Shown: positions 32,970-42,003, counted from the stretch's first letter. The stretch is DNA of 64,000 nt from RGIG3102 sp964369915 (GCA_964369915.1 CAYJGG010000002.1:8374-72373), one strand, 5' to 3'. The notes: generated by a model from the sequence alone, not told the origin. A program made the numbers and translations.

Positions 32970-34445
32970 ATGGAAACTACAAAAGTTACATATAACAGAG
33001 CGAAAACATGGCAGATGGCGTTGTTCGTATTTAATAACACATCTACAAACGTATTTATGCTATTAATGGGCTATGCGGCATACTATGGTAATGGTCTAGC
33101 AGGTCTTGCAATTGCAACTACAGGATTTATAGCAACAGCTATGAGAATGTTTGACGGTATTACAGATCCAATCATCGGATTCGTTATCGATAAAACAAAC
33201 GGTAAATTTGGTAAATTCAGACCAATGATTATCACTGGTTGGTTAATCATGGCAGTTACAACTACTTTATTTTATGTAACAGTACACACGGTTGAGAGCG
33301 AAGCAGGCAGATTAATAGCTTATATCGGAATTCAAATGATTTACTACATTGGATACACTTTCCAAACAGCTTGTACAAAATCAGGCCAAGCTGCTTTAAC
33401 AAATGATCCAGGACAAAGACCAACTTTCTCTTTATATGATGGTATTTACAATACATTAGTATTTGCATTACTGCCACTATATATTCTAAACTCACTAGTT
33501 CCAAAACACACTCTAGTAGACGCTGCTGGTGAAGTAACTCTTTCAGGGTTCTTAAATTCTGCTTTCTACTTAGAATTATCTATAACTTTAACAATTATTT
33601 CAGGTATATTTATGATTCTTGCAATTATAGGTATTTGGCAAAAAGATAGAACTGAGTTCTTTGGTCTTGGTGAAAAAGGCGTTCAAGTTAAATTCAAAGA
33701 CTATGCTGAAATTTTAATGAAAAACAGAGCTATTCAAATGCTTATCCTAGCTGCTTCAACAGATAAATTAGCTGGTATGACAATGAGAGCGACACCTGTT
33801 TTAATCGTTATATTCTCGCTAACAACAGGCGATAAATCTATCCCTGGTCTACTTCCAACAATCACTATGGTTCCTTCTATTATTCTTCTTGCTATTGGTA
33901 TTCAATTTGCTAGAAAATTAGGACAAAAGCAAGCGCTTGTTGGTGCAACATGGATAGCAATGACACTGGGTGCTATTGCTGGCGCAATGATTTTATTTGG
34001 ACCAATGGAAACATTTAGCTTTGCAAACATCAACCTATTCACAATATTATTCATCATTGTTTATATCGCAATGGGTGGTGCAGCTGGCGTTTCAGGAAAC
34101 ATCGTTATCCCTATGATTGCAGACTGTGCAGACTATGAAACATACCGTTCAGGACGCTTTGTTCCTGGTATGATGGGAACATTATTCTCATTCGTTGATA
34201 AAATGGTATCAGCTTTTGGTGCAACAATTCAATCATTAGGCTGGGCTGCAGTTGGGCTAACAATTATACCTAACTATGAAACTCCATTAACTCCTGAATT
34301 ATTAAACGTTGCAGTATTTATGTTTGTTGGTATGCCAATCCTAGGCTGGATTGCTTCATTAATCGCTATGAAGTTCTACCCACTAACTAAAGAAAAAATG
34401 GATGAAATTCAAGTTGAAATTCAAAGAATTAAAAACGAAGCGTAA
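32970..34445 (+). CDS. GPH-family sugar/glucuronide:cation symporter
   Basis: A 491-residue transporter of the glycoside-pentoside-hexuronide family with about twelve helices. The family signature MFDGITDPIIGFVIDKTNGKFGKFRPMI follows the second helix, and the GGAAGVSGNIVIPMIADCADYETYRSGRF block of the second half is also typical. Close relatives move beta-glucuronides or other glycosides with Na+ or H+. The neighbouring GH2 glycosidase and hexuronate pathway genes favour a glucuronide as substrate. Its promoter overlaps a GntR-type operator. AAAGGAGTG precedes the ATG, and a terminator separates it from the TetR remnant. Confidence 0.88.
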   Translation: METTKVTYNRAKTWQMALFVFNNTSTNVFMLLMGYAAYYGNGLAGLAIATTGFIATAMRMFDGITDPIIGFVIDKTNGKFGKFRPMIITGWLIMAVTTTLFYVTVHTVESEAGRLIAYIGIQMIYYIGYTFQTACTKSGQAALTNDPGQRPTFSLYDGIYNTLVFALLPLYILNSLVPKHTLVDAAGEVTLSGFLNSAFYLELSITLTIISGIFMILAIIGIWQKDRTEFFGLGEKGVQVKFKDYAEILMKNRAIQMLILAASTDKLAGMTMRATPVLIVIFSLTTGDKSIPGLLPTITMVPSIILLAIGIQFARKLGQKQALVGATWIAMTLGAIAGAMILFGPMETFSFANINLFTILFIIVYIAMGGAAGVSGNIVIPMIADCADYETYRSGRFVPGMMGTLFSFVDKMVSAFGATIQSLGWAAVGLTIIPNYETPLTPELLNVAVFMFVGMPILGWIASLIAMKFYPLTKEKMDEIQVEIQRIKNEA

Positions 34446-34479
34446 GATTAAATTTTACTCTTAATTAAATAAAATACAT

Positions 34480-34524
34480 AATATAGTAGGCTTAGCTAAT
34501 AGTTTTGCCTACTATATTTTTAAA
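34480..34524 (+). terminator. Intrinsic terminator after the transporter
   Basis: AATATAGTAGGC pairs with GCCTACTATATT around a 15-base loop and is followed by TTTTTAAAAT. Confidence 0.8.
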
Positions 34525-34573
34525 ATAAGTAAATAATCATCTGTATAAAAAAATGAAATTTTTGGAGGTAAAA

Positions 34574-35121
34574 GTGGATATTAGAATAATGAAAACTAAA
34601 AAAGCTATAAAAGAAGCTTTTTATACATTATTAGAAAAAAAGCCTATTGAAAAAATAACAGTGACCGAGCTTACTGATTTAGCGCAAATAGGAAGAATGA
34701 CTTTTTATCTTCATTATGCGGATATATATGCTTTAAATGAAGCTATTGAAACAGAAATTCTAAATGAAATTTCTGAAATATTCACAAGGCAGGCTGATGA
34801 AGGGGTAAAAATATCGCTACAAAGAAGAATATCCCAAACACTAGACTATGTTTATAAAAATAAAAAAGAATTTTATATGGGTTTTTTTAATAGTAATTCT
34901 GCAGAAAAGTTAGTTATTAATTCAGCAAGATTATTTTTAGAAGAATTTTATCCAGAGAAAAAACATACTATGGAAATGTTGAGGTTAACTTTGTGGCGCA
35001 CGGTATAGTTGGAGTTATAAGTGAATGGATAAAATCAGGGGGCGAAAACCGAGAGGAGTTTGAAAAAACTCTTATACATATAATTTCAAGATTTATATCT
35101 GAATTAAATGAAGAAAACTAA
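34574..35121 (+). pseudogene. TetR-family regulator disrupted by a frameshift
   Basis: Starting at GTG 34574 (GGAGG six bases before), the frame encodes a TetR helix-turn-helix (MKTKKAIKEAFYTLLEKKPIEKITVTELTDLAQIGRMTFYLHYADIYALNE) and most of a ligand domain, then stops at 35008. The normal C terminus of this TetR group is found in another frame from about 34981 (EVNFVAHGIVGVISEWIKSG, then ENREEFEKTLIHIISRFISEL) and ends at 35121. A single frameshift near 34975-34985 would join the two. It sits between the glucuronide transporter and the GH2 gene, where a local regulator is expected. Either the gene is broken or one base is wrong in the assembly. Confidence 0.8.
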
Positions 35122-35351
35122 TATCAAAATAAGGCTGCAATATAGTAGATTATTTATCACAAATTCAACTAAAATAAAGGTTATAATCTAAGTAACATAA
35201 GGCTAATTTTTTAATTTATATTTCGCTGAATTATAGTGAAAAACAAAGAAAAGCCGAGAAAAATAAATTTGTTTTTAGTTAAAAAACAAACGTGCAGTTT
35301 TATACCTACAAAAAGAGTGTAAAACGAATAGAAAGGAAAGGTATTATAAAA

Positions 35352-37592
35352 ATGAGAAAAGTTGTATCTCTTAATCAAAATTGGCAGTTTTCAAAAGACG
35401 GGGCGTCTTTTGAAAATGTAAACGTTCCACACACTTGGAATAATTTAGACGGACAAGACGGGGGCGCTGATTATTATAGAGCAAAATGCTACTATAAAAA
35501 AACAATTAATTTAGAAAAAACAAACGGAGTAGTTTATTTAGAATTTGAAGGTGTAAACCATATTGCAACCGTTAAATTAAATGGAACTCTTTTAGGCGAA
35601 CATAAAGGCGGATTTTCAACATTCCGTTTTGATGTTACTAAAATAATGAAAGAAGGCGAAAACTTACTAGAAGTTGAAGCTGATAACACAGACGGACTGC
35701 AAGTTTATCCTCAAGCGGCAGACTTTACATTCTTTGGTGGAATTTATAGAGATGTGAATGTTGTTTATGTTAATAACACTCATTTTGATTTATCATACCA
35801 CGGAAGTAAAGGCGTTTATGTAACTCCAAAAGTAGAGGGCGATAAAGCAGAAGTTGCGATTGAAAGCTATATTCTAGGGGATACAGCTGGCGCTAAAATA
35901 AATTTTGAAGTTGTGGATAAAGCTGGCAATGTTGTAGTAAAAAAAGAAGTTGAAGCGTCTGCAATGGCAAAAAATAGCGTAACTATTGAAAATCCAGTTT
36001 TATGGCATGGCACAGAAAATCCATATATGTACACACTAAAAGCTACAATCATAAAAGGCGAAGAAGTTTTAGATAATTTAGAAATTTTATTTGGCGTTCG
36101 CTCATTTAAAGTTTGCCCTGAACGTGGATTTATATTAAATGGTAAAGAGTATCATCTTCACGGAGTTTCACGTCACCAAGATAAAAAAGATAAGGGTTGG
36201 GCAATAGACCACGAAGACCAAGATTTTGATATGGAACTTATTAAAGAAGTTGGCGCTACAACTATCCGTTTAGCTCACTATCAACATAATCAATATTTCT
36301 ACGATTTATGTGATAAAGAAGGTATGGTTTTATGGGCTGAAATTCCATTTATCACATCATTCTTAGAATCAAAAGAGGCTAGAGAAAACACTCTAAGCCA
36401 AATGAGAGAACTAGTTGTTCAAAACTATAATCACCCATCTATATTCTTCTGGGGTATTTCAAATGAAATCACTATTGCTGGAGAAACAGATGAATTAGTT
36501 GAAAATCAAAAAGCATTAGTTGATTTAATTCATGAGTATGACACATCAAGACTAACAACTATTGCAAATGTTTCTTTTGTTGATATGGAGTCAAGCCAAA
36601 ACACTTTAACTGATGTGGTTTCATACAATCACTATTTCGGATGGTATGGCGGCAAATTAGAAGAAAATGAAAAATGGATAGATGAATTCCATCAAAAATA
36701 TCCAAATGTGCCTATCGGAATTTCAGAATACGGAGCAGAAGGCATTATGCGTTTGCACTCAGATGAGCCAAAAATGCGTGATTATTCAGAAGAATACCAT
36801 GCAGTTTATCATGAGCATATGCTGAAAATATTTGCTGAACGCCCATTTATTTGGTCAACACATCAATGGAATATGTTCGACTTTGCAGCCGATGCAAGAG
36901 ATGAAGGCGGAGTTCAAGGAAGAAATAATAAAGGGTTAGTTTCTTTTGATAGACAAACTAAAAAAGATGCGTTCTTCTTATATAAAGCATACTGGAATGC
37001 AAAAGATAAATTTGTTCATATCACTGGTAGAAGATATTTAGATAGACATAATCTAACTTCGGATATTAAAGTTTACTCTAATGAAGACGAAGTTGTTTTA
37101 GTTGTTAATGGCAAAGAATATCCAGCAGTTAAAGGCGAAAAAATATTTATAATTAAAGATGTTGAATTAAAACTCGGCGAAAACACTTTAGTTGCAAAAA
37201 CTAAAAATGCCACTGATGAAATTAAATTAAACGGTGTTGAAAAAGCAAACGAAAGCTATGTACTTCCAGTGGAAGAAAATGAAATGAGCGAAGGCGCTAA
37301 AAACTGGTTTTTAGATTTAATGAAAAATAATGCTGGGCAAGAAATGACATTTAACCCAGAATATCTATCAGTTAAAGACACTCTAAATGATATTTTAGCT
37401 AATGAAGAAGCAAAAGAAATGCTAATGAATATTTTTGCATCATCAGGAAAAATGGTTATTAATGATGGTATGCTAAAAATGGTTGGCAAAATGAGAATGG
37501 AAATCATTATGAAAATGGCTGGAGATAAAATGCCAGAAGGCGCAGATTTAGCTATAAATGCAAAACTTCAAAAAATTAAAAAAATCAAGTAA
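35352..37592 (+). CDS. uidA: GH2 glycosidase, probable beta-glucuronidase, with C-terminal helical extension
   Basis: A 746-residue glycoside hydrolase. Domains: N-terminal sugar-binding jelly roll (LNQNWQFSKDG...FNGVNH-type, to about 150), an Ig-like domain (to about 255) and the TIM barrel. The acid/base Glu is E372 (GISNE) and the nucleophile E459 (GISEYGAEG). An N-x-K pair (N525, K527 in GRNNKGL) that contacts the glucuronate carboxylate in known beta-glucuronidases is present, but similar sequence occurs in some GH2 beta-galactosidases, so the call leans on the hexuronate context. The last 105 residues form a Met-rich helical domain (DTLNDILANEEAKEMLMNIF) not found in E. coli UidA. The start is ATG 35352 with AAAGGAAAGG upstream. 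Confidence 0.82.
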   Translation: MRKVVSLNQNWQFSKDGASFENVNVPHTWNNLDGQDGGADYYRAKCYYKKTINLEKTNGVVYLEFEGVNHIATVKLNGTLLGEHKGGFSTFRFDVTKIMKEGENLLEVEADNTDGLQVYPQAADFTFFGGIYRDVNVVYVNNTHFDLSYHGSKGVYVTPKVEGDKAEVAIESYILGDTAGAKINFEVVDKAGNVVVKKEVEASAMAKNSVTIENPVLWHGTENPYMYTLKATIIKGEEVLDNLEILFGVRSFKVCPERGFILNGKEYHLHGVSRHQDKKDKGWAIDHEDQDFDMELIKEVGATTIRLAHYQHNQYFYDLCDKEGMVLWAEIPFITSFLESKEARENTLSQMRELVVQNYNHPSIFFWGISNEITIAGETDELVENQKALVDLIHEYDTSRLTTIANVSFVDMESSQNTLTDVVSYNHYFGWYGGKLEENEKWIDEFHQKYPNVPIGISEYGAEGIMRLHSDEPKMRDYSEEYHAVYHEHMLKIFAERPFIWSTHQWNMFDFAADARDEGGVQGRNNKGLVSFDRQTKKDAFFLYKAYWNAKDKFVHITGRRYLDRHNLTSDIKVYSNEDEVVLVVNGKEYPAVKGEKIFIIKDVELKLGENTLVAKTKNATDEIKLNGVEKANESYVLPVEENEMSEGAKNWFLDLMKNNAGQEMTFNPEYLSVKDTLNDILANEEAKEMLMNIFASSGKMVINDGMLKMVGKMRMEIIMKMAGDKMPEGADLAINAKLQKIKKIK

Positions 37593-37617
37593 ATAAAGCA
37601 GAGATGCCAATAAAAAT

Positions 37618-37657
37618 AAAACACTGATTTTCAAAAGGAAATCAGTGTTTTATTTTT
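37618..37657 (+). terminator. Intrinsic terminator after the GH2 gene
   Basis: AAACACTGATTT pairs with AAATCAGTGTTT around a nine-base region and is followed by TATTTTT. Confidence 0.88.
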
Positions 37658-37664
37658 GCTATAG

Positions 37665-37683
37665 ATTATATGAGTAAGGCTAG
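37665..37683. repeat. Solitary end of the dispersed palindromic element
   Basis: ATTATATGAGTAAGGCTAG is identical to the right terminus of the element at 55714-55986 and nearly so to that at 54626-54784, but no arm or opposite terminus follows. It lies just after the terminator of the GH2 gene. Confidence 0.6.
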
Positions 37684-37945
37684 CTTTAGGAAGTGTTAAA
37701 AATAGTGATATTAAGAATTAACATTTTTATATAAAGTATAACTGATTATTTGACATAAATTTTTATTTTATTAAGTTTTTCACATATTTGAGTTTATATA
37801 TTTTTATGGTATAATTATAATATAGTGATATTGTAAGTAGCATAATTAAAGTGGTGTTTTATATTTTTTAAAATATTTTTAACAGCTTTAATATTGCACA
37901 TAGGCTGCTTAAAAGCTAGCCTTAAAAATGAAAGGGGAGTTAGCT

Positions 37946-38173
37946 ATGAAAAAAGCATCTGAACTTTTACAGAAGTTTCTAAGTAAATTTGGGCTTTTAT
38001 ATGGAGTCTTTTTACTAATTCTCGTTTTTGTATTTAGAGATACTCAAGATGTTTTGCTTCAAAATAATATTACGGATTTTTTTGTAGTTCCATTTTTGAT
38101 TTTGGTAATTTTTAATACATTATTGCGAGCACTTGTAAAGGTAAGTGAAATAATTCGTACCAACCAAAAATAG
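37946..38173 (+). CDS. Small two-helix membrane protein, uncharacterised
   Basis: A 75-residue protein with two predicted transmembrane segments (LYGVFLLILVFVF at about 17-29 and FFVVPFLILVIFNTLL at about 45-60) and a lysine/asparagine end. No known family is recognised. The start is ATG 37946, with AAAGGGGAG upstream; an in-frame ATG at 37928 lies before that site. The gene stands alone between the GH2 gene and the convergent eda gene; a fragment of the palindromic repeat starts twelve bases after its stop. Confidence 0.65.
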   Translation: MKKASELLQKFLSKFGLLYGVFLLILVFVFRDTQDVLLQNNITDFFVVPFLILVIFNTLLRALVKVSEIIRTNQK

Positions 38174-38184
38174 ATAAATATTTA

Positions 38185-38221
38185 CTAAAACTTCGTTAAA
38201 TGCACTTATAAGGCGAAAGCA
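38185..38221. repeat. Fragment of the dispersed palindromic element (arm core)
   Basis: Thirty-seven bases that match 18874-18910 (arm A of the yloU/fakA element) with two differences, including CTAAAACTTCGTTAAAT, CACTTATAA and GCGAAAGCA. The rest of the arm is missing. It seems to be a remnant left by deletion. Confidence 0.65.
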
Positions 38222-38257
38222 GCCATTTAAAAAAATAAAAAATAAATTCACATAAAT

Positions 38258-38290
38258 AAAAAAGGTAGCATTTCTGCTACCTTTTTTATA
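38258..38290. terminator. Bidirectional intrinsic terminator
   Basis: AAAAAGGTAGCA with complement TGCTACCTTTTT and loop TTTC, A and T runs on both sides, between the small membrane protein gene and eda. Confidence 0.88.
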
Positions 38291-38344
38291 GTGATAAAAT
38301 ATTAGGAAACTTAGATTTAAAATTTAATTCTAAGTGTTTTTTGA

Positions 38345-38980
38345 TTATCTGTATTTTTTAACAACTTCGCAAGTGTCTTTACAAATTTGTGTGATTTCAG
38401 CCCATTTTTTATTATCTATTAAATCAGCAGAAACCATATAAGAACCACCACAAGCAATAATGTTTTTATTAGATAAAAATTCATCTAAATTAGCTAGTGA
38501 AACACCGCCAGTTGGCATGAATTTAATCATATTGTATGGTGCGCAAAGTGCGTTGATTGTTTTTAAGCCGCCGTATTGTGCAGCTGGGAAGAATTTAAGG
38601 TCTGTAAGGCCTAATTCTAGCGCCATTTCAATCTCTGTTGGAGTGATTGTGCCTGGATAAATTGGAATATTTTTTTCTTGGCAGTATTTAACGATTTTTG
38701 GATTAATACCAGGTGAAACGATAAATTCTGCACCAGCAGCGATAGCTTCATCAACTTGCTCAGTTTTTAAAACTGTTCCAGCACCAACTATCATATCTGG
38801 GTAAGCATCTTTCATAATTTTAATTGCTTTAGCAGCGCCAGCAACTCTAAAAGTTACCTCTGCAACTGGTAAGCCACCTTCCATAAGAGCTTTTGCCAGT
38901 GGCAGTGCATCTTCTTCAGGTCTATCTAATTTTATAACAGGTACAACACCTATTTTTGAAATTTTTTGCATTAAAGACAT
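38345..38980 (-). CDS. eda: 2-dehydro-3-deoxy-phosphogluconate (KDPG) aldolase
   Basis: A 211-residue class I aldolase that splits 2-keto-3-deoxy-6-phosphogluconate into pyruvate and glyceraldehyde 3-phosphate, the last step of hexuronate breakdown. The Schiff-base lysine is K129 in DLKFFPAAQYGG, the catalytic Glu is E41 in VAEVTFR, and GAGTVL and PTGGVSL form the substrate and phosphate loops. AAAGGAAGAT precedes its ATG. It follows kdgK by 74 bases in the same direction, giving the operon gntR-kdgK-eda. Confidence 0.96.
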   Translation of the reverse strand: MSLMQKISKIGVVPVIKLDRPEEDALPLAKALMEGGLPVAEVTFRVAGAAKAIKIMKDAYPDMIVGAGTVLKTEQVDEAIAAGAEFIVSPGINPKIVKYCQEKNIPIYPGTITPTEIEMALELGLTDLKFFPAAQYGGLKTINALCAPYNMIKFMPTGGVSLANLDEFLSNKNIIACGGSYMVSADLIDNKKWAEITQICKDTCEVVKKYR

Positions 38981-39054
38981 AATATCTTCCTTTCTCTTTT
39001 AGAGAAGTTTTCTCCATTATTTAAAATGGAGAAAACTAAATATAAAAATTTTAA

Positions 39055-40152
39055 TTATCTGTCAACACGAGCAGAACCGCCGCCCACTAATTTTTCAACT
39101 TCTTTTAAGCTAGCCATTGAAGTATCGCCAGCTGTTGTCATAGCTAATGCACCATGAGCTGCACCGTAGTTAACAGCTACTTGAGCATCGCCTTTTTCGA
39201 TTAAGCCATAGATTAAGCCTGAAGCGAAGCTATCTCCACCACCAACTCTATCCATGATTTCTAATCCGTCAAATCTTTTTGAGAAATGGATTTCTCCATC
39301 AGCCCAGCACATTGCAGCCCAATCGTTAACTGTTGCAGTTTTAACTCCTCTTAAAGTTGTAGCAACAACTTTAAAGTTTGGATATGTTGAAACAGCTTCG
39401 TTTATCATTGCTTTGTAGCCGTCTAGGTTTAATTCTGTTAAGCTTTCATCATTACCAGGAACTTCAAATCCAAGGCAAGCTGTGAAATCTTCTTCATTAC
39501 CAATCATTACATCGATATAAGGAGCGATAGCACGGTTTACTTCTCTAGCTTTTTCAATTCCGCCAATAGCTTTCCACATTGAAGGGCGGTAGTTTAAATC
39601 GTATGAAACGATAGTGCCGTATTTTTTAGCAGCTTTAACAGCAGCGATTGTAAGTTCAGCTGTACTTTCTGAAAGAGCAGCGAATATACCACCAGTGTGC
39701 ATCCAACGAACACCTAAAGTTCCAAAAATATAATCAAAATCAAAATCAGCAGCAGTTAATTGGCTAACAGCTGTGTTGCCTCTATCTGAAACACCAACAG
39801 CGCCACGAACACCGTATCCACGTTCTGTAAAATTCATACCGTTTCTTACAGTTCTTCCAATACCATCGTATTCTCTCCATTTAATGAATTGAGTATCAAC
39901 ACCACCTTGTAGGATAAAATCTTCAACTAATCTACCGATTTCATTATCAGCTAGAGCAGTTAAAATAGCTGTTTTATAACCAAAACATCTTCTTAAACCA
40001 CGAGCAACGTTGTATTCTCCGCCGCCTTCCCAAGCTCTAAAATGTCTTGCAGTTTTGATTCTTCCTTCGCCTGGATCAAGACGAAGCATAACTTCTCCTA
40101 AAGAAATTTCGTCGAACATGCATTCCTCTTTTGGTCTTAATTTTAAATTCAT
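39055..40152 (-). CDS. kdgK: 2-keto-3-deoxygluconate kinase (PfkB family)
   Basis: A 365-residue sugar kinase that phosphorylates 2-keto-3-deoxygluconate to KDPG. PfkB features: the N-terminal glycine-rich EGGGEYNVARGLRRCFG, the substrate lid with LGVRWMHTGGIFAALS, and the C-terminal signature DRVGGGDSFASGLIYG, which holds the catalytic Asp (GGGD in place of the usual GAGD). The start at 40152 has AAAGGAGAT upstream; a later start near MFDEISLGEVMLRLDPG is possible because related kinases begin there. The gene lies between the GntR gene and eda. Context supports the KDG substrate over other PfkB substrates. Confidence 0.88.
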   Translation of the reverse strand: MNLKLRPKEECMFDEISLGEVMLRLDPGEGRIKTARHFRAWEGGGEYNVARGLRRCFGYKTAILTALADNEIGRLVEDFILQGGVDTQFIKWREYDGIGRTVRNGMNFTERGYGVRGAVGVSDRGNTAVSQLTAADFDFDYIFGTLGVRWMHTGGIFAALSESTAELTIAAVKAAKKYGTIVSYDLNYRPSMWKAIGGIEKAREVNRAIAPYIDVMIGNEEDFTACLGFEVPGNDESLTELNLDGYKAMINEAVSTYPNFKVVATTLRGVKTATVNDWAAMCWADGEIHFSKRFDGLEIMDRVGGGDSFASGLIYGLIEKGDAQVAVNYGAAHGALAMTTAGDTSMASLKEVEKLVGGGSARVDR

Positions 40153-40165
40153 TTTGCTATCTCCT

Positions 40166-40801
40166 TTAAATAAAATATTTTTTTAAATCTGAATTTATTG
40201 TTTGCATTAAATTACCATTTAAATGATTATTTAATATATTTTTATATGCAATCACATCTTTATTTATAATTGCATTTAATAACTCTTTATGCTCATTTAT
40301 AAGCGTTTCGTATTTTGATTGAATTATATCAACCATACGAAATCTAGTGTAGTTAACTTGCAGTTTTAAAATTTCATTCCATATTCCATCGTGGCCTGTC
40401 CTTTTAAAAATATGTCCGTGAAAAAGGATATCGTGTTCAAAAAAATTATCAAAATCGTTTTGATTTTCAATCATCTTGTTTAAAATTTCGATGTCTTCCT
40501 TAGTTTGGATTTTTATAAACTGCTTAATTATATCAACTTCTAAAACTAATCTCATATAAATAAAATCTTTGATTTTATCATAATCTAAAAAAGAAACATA
40601 TGTTCCCCTTTGTGGGATTATATTTAAAAAACCTTCATTTTCAAGCCTTGTGAATATTGCTTTTATAGGCGTTCTTGAAACATTAAAAACTTTTGAAATT
40701 TCATTTTCAGAAAGCTGAGTTCCAGGAGGATACTCTAAGTTTATGATTGATTGCTTTAGGGAGTTGTATATTTCTTCATTATTTAATATTTGCAATACCA
40801 A
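40166..40801 (-). CDS. GntR-family regulator (FadR/FCD subfamily) heading kdgK-eda
   Basis: A regulator of about 211 residues with an N-terminal winged helix (IYNSLKQSIINLEYPPGTQLSENEISKVFNVSRTPIKAIFTRLENEGFLNIIPQRGTYVS) and a helical FCD ligand domain with the metal/ligand-binding pattern of RLVLEVDII, DILFHGHIFKRTGH and NEHKELLNAI. I propose TTG 40801 as the start because GGTAGG lies nine bases upstream and GntR proteins begin close to the first helix. The frame is open to an ATG at 40855, but that extension would run through two TTGTATAC operators. It is 13 bases upstream of kdgK. It likely senses a hexuronate intermediate. Confidence 0.85.
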   Translation of the reverse strand: MVLQILNNEEIYNSLKQSIINLEYPPGTQLSENEISKVFNVSRTPIKAIFTRLENEGFLNIIPQRGTYVSFLDYDKIKDFIYMRLVLEVDIIKQFIKIQTKEDIEILNKMIENQNDFDNFFEHDILFHGHIFKRTGHDGIWNEILKLQVNYTRFRMVDIIQSKYETLINEHKELLNAIINKDVIAYKNILNNHLNGNLMQTINSDLKKYFI

Positions 40802-40833
40802 TATAATCAACCTACCTTCATATGTAACCTTGC

Positions 40834-40849
40834 TTGTATACTTGTATAC
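40834..40849. promoter_or_regulatory. Tandem GntR operators upstream of gntR-kdgK-eda
   Basis: Two TTGTATAC copies occur back to back, at 40834-40841 and 40842-40849, about 35-50 bases before the proposed gntR start. The eight-base spacing makes them a compact double site, consistent with autoregulation of the operon. Confidence 0.6.
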
Positions 40850-40997
40850 TACCACTAGAGATAAAAAAAGTCAACATATTTTATTTATAATATGTCGACA
40901 TTTTTATTTTCTGCATTTTCAATAAAAAAACAGAAATTTTCTATGCAATAAATATAAGAAAAAAGTGATAAAATGTGGATGAAATTGATAAAAACAA

Positions 40998-41693
40998 TTA
41001 TACCACAAAATAGTTGTTTTTCTCAGTTAAAACTTTCACAAAAGAATCAAGTCCTTTGTAAATATGGCTTGAGTATAATTCTCTTAAGCCTTTTACATCT
41101 TTATTAGAGATTAACTGGAAAATTTTGCAGTGGTCATTAAATAAATTTTGCAAGTCTTCTTCTGTGTTAAGTTCTGCAGTAACGGCTCTAAATCTTAAAT
41201 AGTCTAGCCCAAAATCGATAAAGTGATGCCAAAGGTTTTCTTTATTAGCTAAACTAAAGATATTTTGATGAAATTGATTATCTAATTCATAAAAAAGTAA
41301 AGAACGTTCAACTAGGCTAATTGAAGTATCATCAATAACCTTTTGTTGACGAATTAATTTTAATTTAAGGGCGGTAAGTGTGTTTTCTTTCATAATAGGA
41401 ACGATATCCTCAACTATGCCCATCTCTAGCTTTTCTCTTAAATACATAACTTCAGAAACGGTTTCTAAACGGATAGGATTAATTGTTGTGCCTTTGTTAG
41501 GAACGATAGTAATTAAATTATCATACTCTAATCTTTTAAAAACTTCACGGATTGGAGTTCTTGACACATTAAATCTTTTTGATATATCAATCTCCCCGAT
41601 GGTTTGGCCTGGCACTAGCTTTAAAAATATGATTTCATTTTTGAGAGTTTCGTAGATATCGTTATTAGATAAATTTGGCGATATTTTGCTCAT
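40998..41693 (-). CDS. GntR-family regulator (FadR/FCD subfamily), second copy
   Basis: A 231-residue regulator homologous to the previous one: winged helix with IYETLKNEIIFLKLVPGQTIGEIDISKRFNVSRTPIREVFKRLEYDNLITIVPNKGTTI, then an FCD domain (VMYLREKLEMGIVEDIV, ELDNQFHQNIFSLANK, FNDHCKIFQLI). It begins at ATG 41693 with GGAGG upstream. Unusually, a TTGTATAC palindrome half lies exactly between the ribosome binding site and the start codon. It is transcribed alone, divergent from uxuA. With two GntR proteins and one operator type in the locus, they may share or compete for sites. Confidence 0.9.
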   Translation of the reverse strand: MSKISPNLSNNDIYETLKNEIIFLKLVPGQTIGEIDISKRFNVSRTPIREVFKRLEYDNLITIVPNKGTTINPIRLETVSEVMYLREKLEMGIVEDIVPIMKENTLTALKLKLIRQQKVIDDTSISLVERSLLFYELDNQFHQNIFSLANKENLWHHFIDFGLDYLRFRAVTAELNTEEDLQNLFNDHCKIFQLISNKDVKGLRELYSSHIYKGLDSFVKVLTEKNNYFVV

Positions 41694-41701
41694 GTATACA
41701 A
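41694..41701 (-). promoter_or_regulatory. Operator-like TTGTATAC between Shine-Dalgarno and start of gntR
   Basis: On the minus strand the order is GGAGG, TTGTATAC, ATG. A protein bound here would lie within the transcribed leader and act as a roadblock, or the motif may be shared by chance. It fits autoregulation. Confidence 0.5.
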
Positions 41702-41816
41702 CCTCCAGTAAAAAATAATATATACATTATTATATCAAAAAAAGATTAAAAAAGCTAGCATTATTTTATAATAGTTTGAGAATAAATACACACTTATTCA
41801 TATATTTTTCATATTC

Positions 41817-41826
41817 TGTATACAGC
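41817..41826. promoter_or_regulatory. Operator-like palindrome CTGTATACAG upstream of uxuA
   Basis: A perfect ten-base palindrome with the same GTATAC core as the other sites, about 180 bases before uxuA and 120 bases before the divergent gntR gene. A weaker copy, CTTGTATGCAGG, occurs at 41903-41914. Confidence 0.5.
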
Positions 41827-42003
41827 CTTTGGTAATATTGCATAAGAGTAAAAGCGTTATTTTAGGCTAATAAACGAAAGTTCAGTTAAGGTCAAGATTT
41901 AACTTGTATGCAGGTTTAACTTGTGGTACAATTTAACTATATACTCACGTAAAATAATTTTAGGTGAGTTAAAAGGAAAAATAAAGAAAATGAGGTGGTT
42001 AGT

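Noticed and set aside
35352..37592. N-x-K motif taken as proof of beta-glucuronidase
   Set aside because: A similar N-x-K-G sequence is present in some GH2 beta-galactosidases, so the motif was used only with the genomic context.
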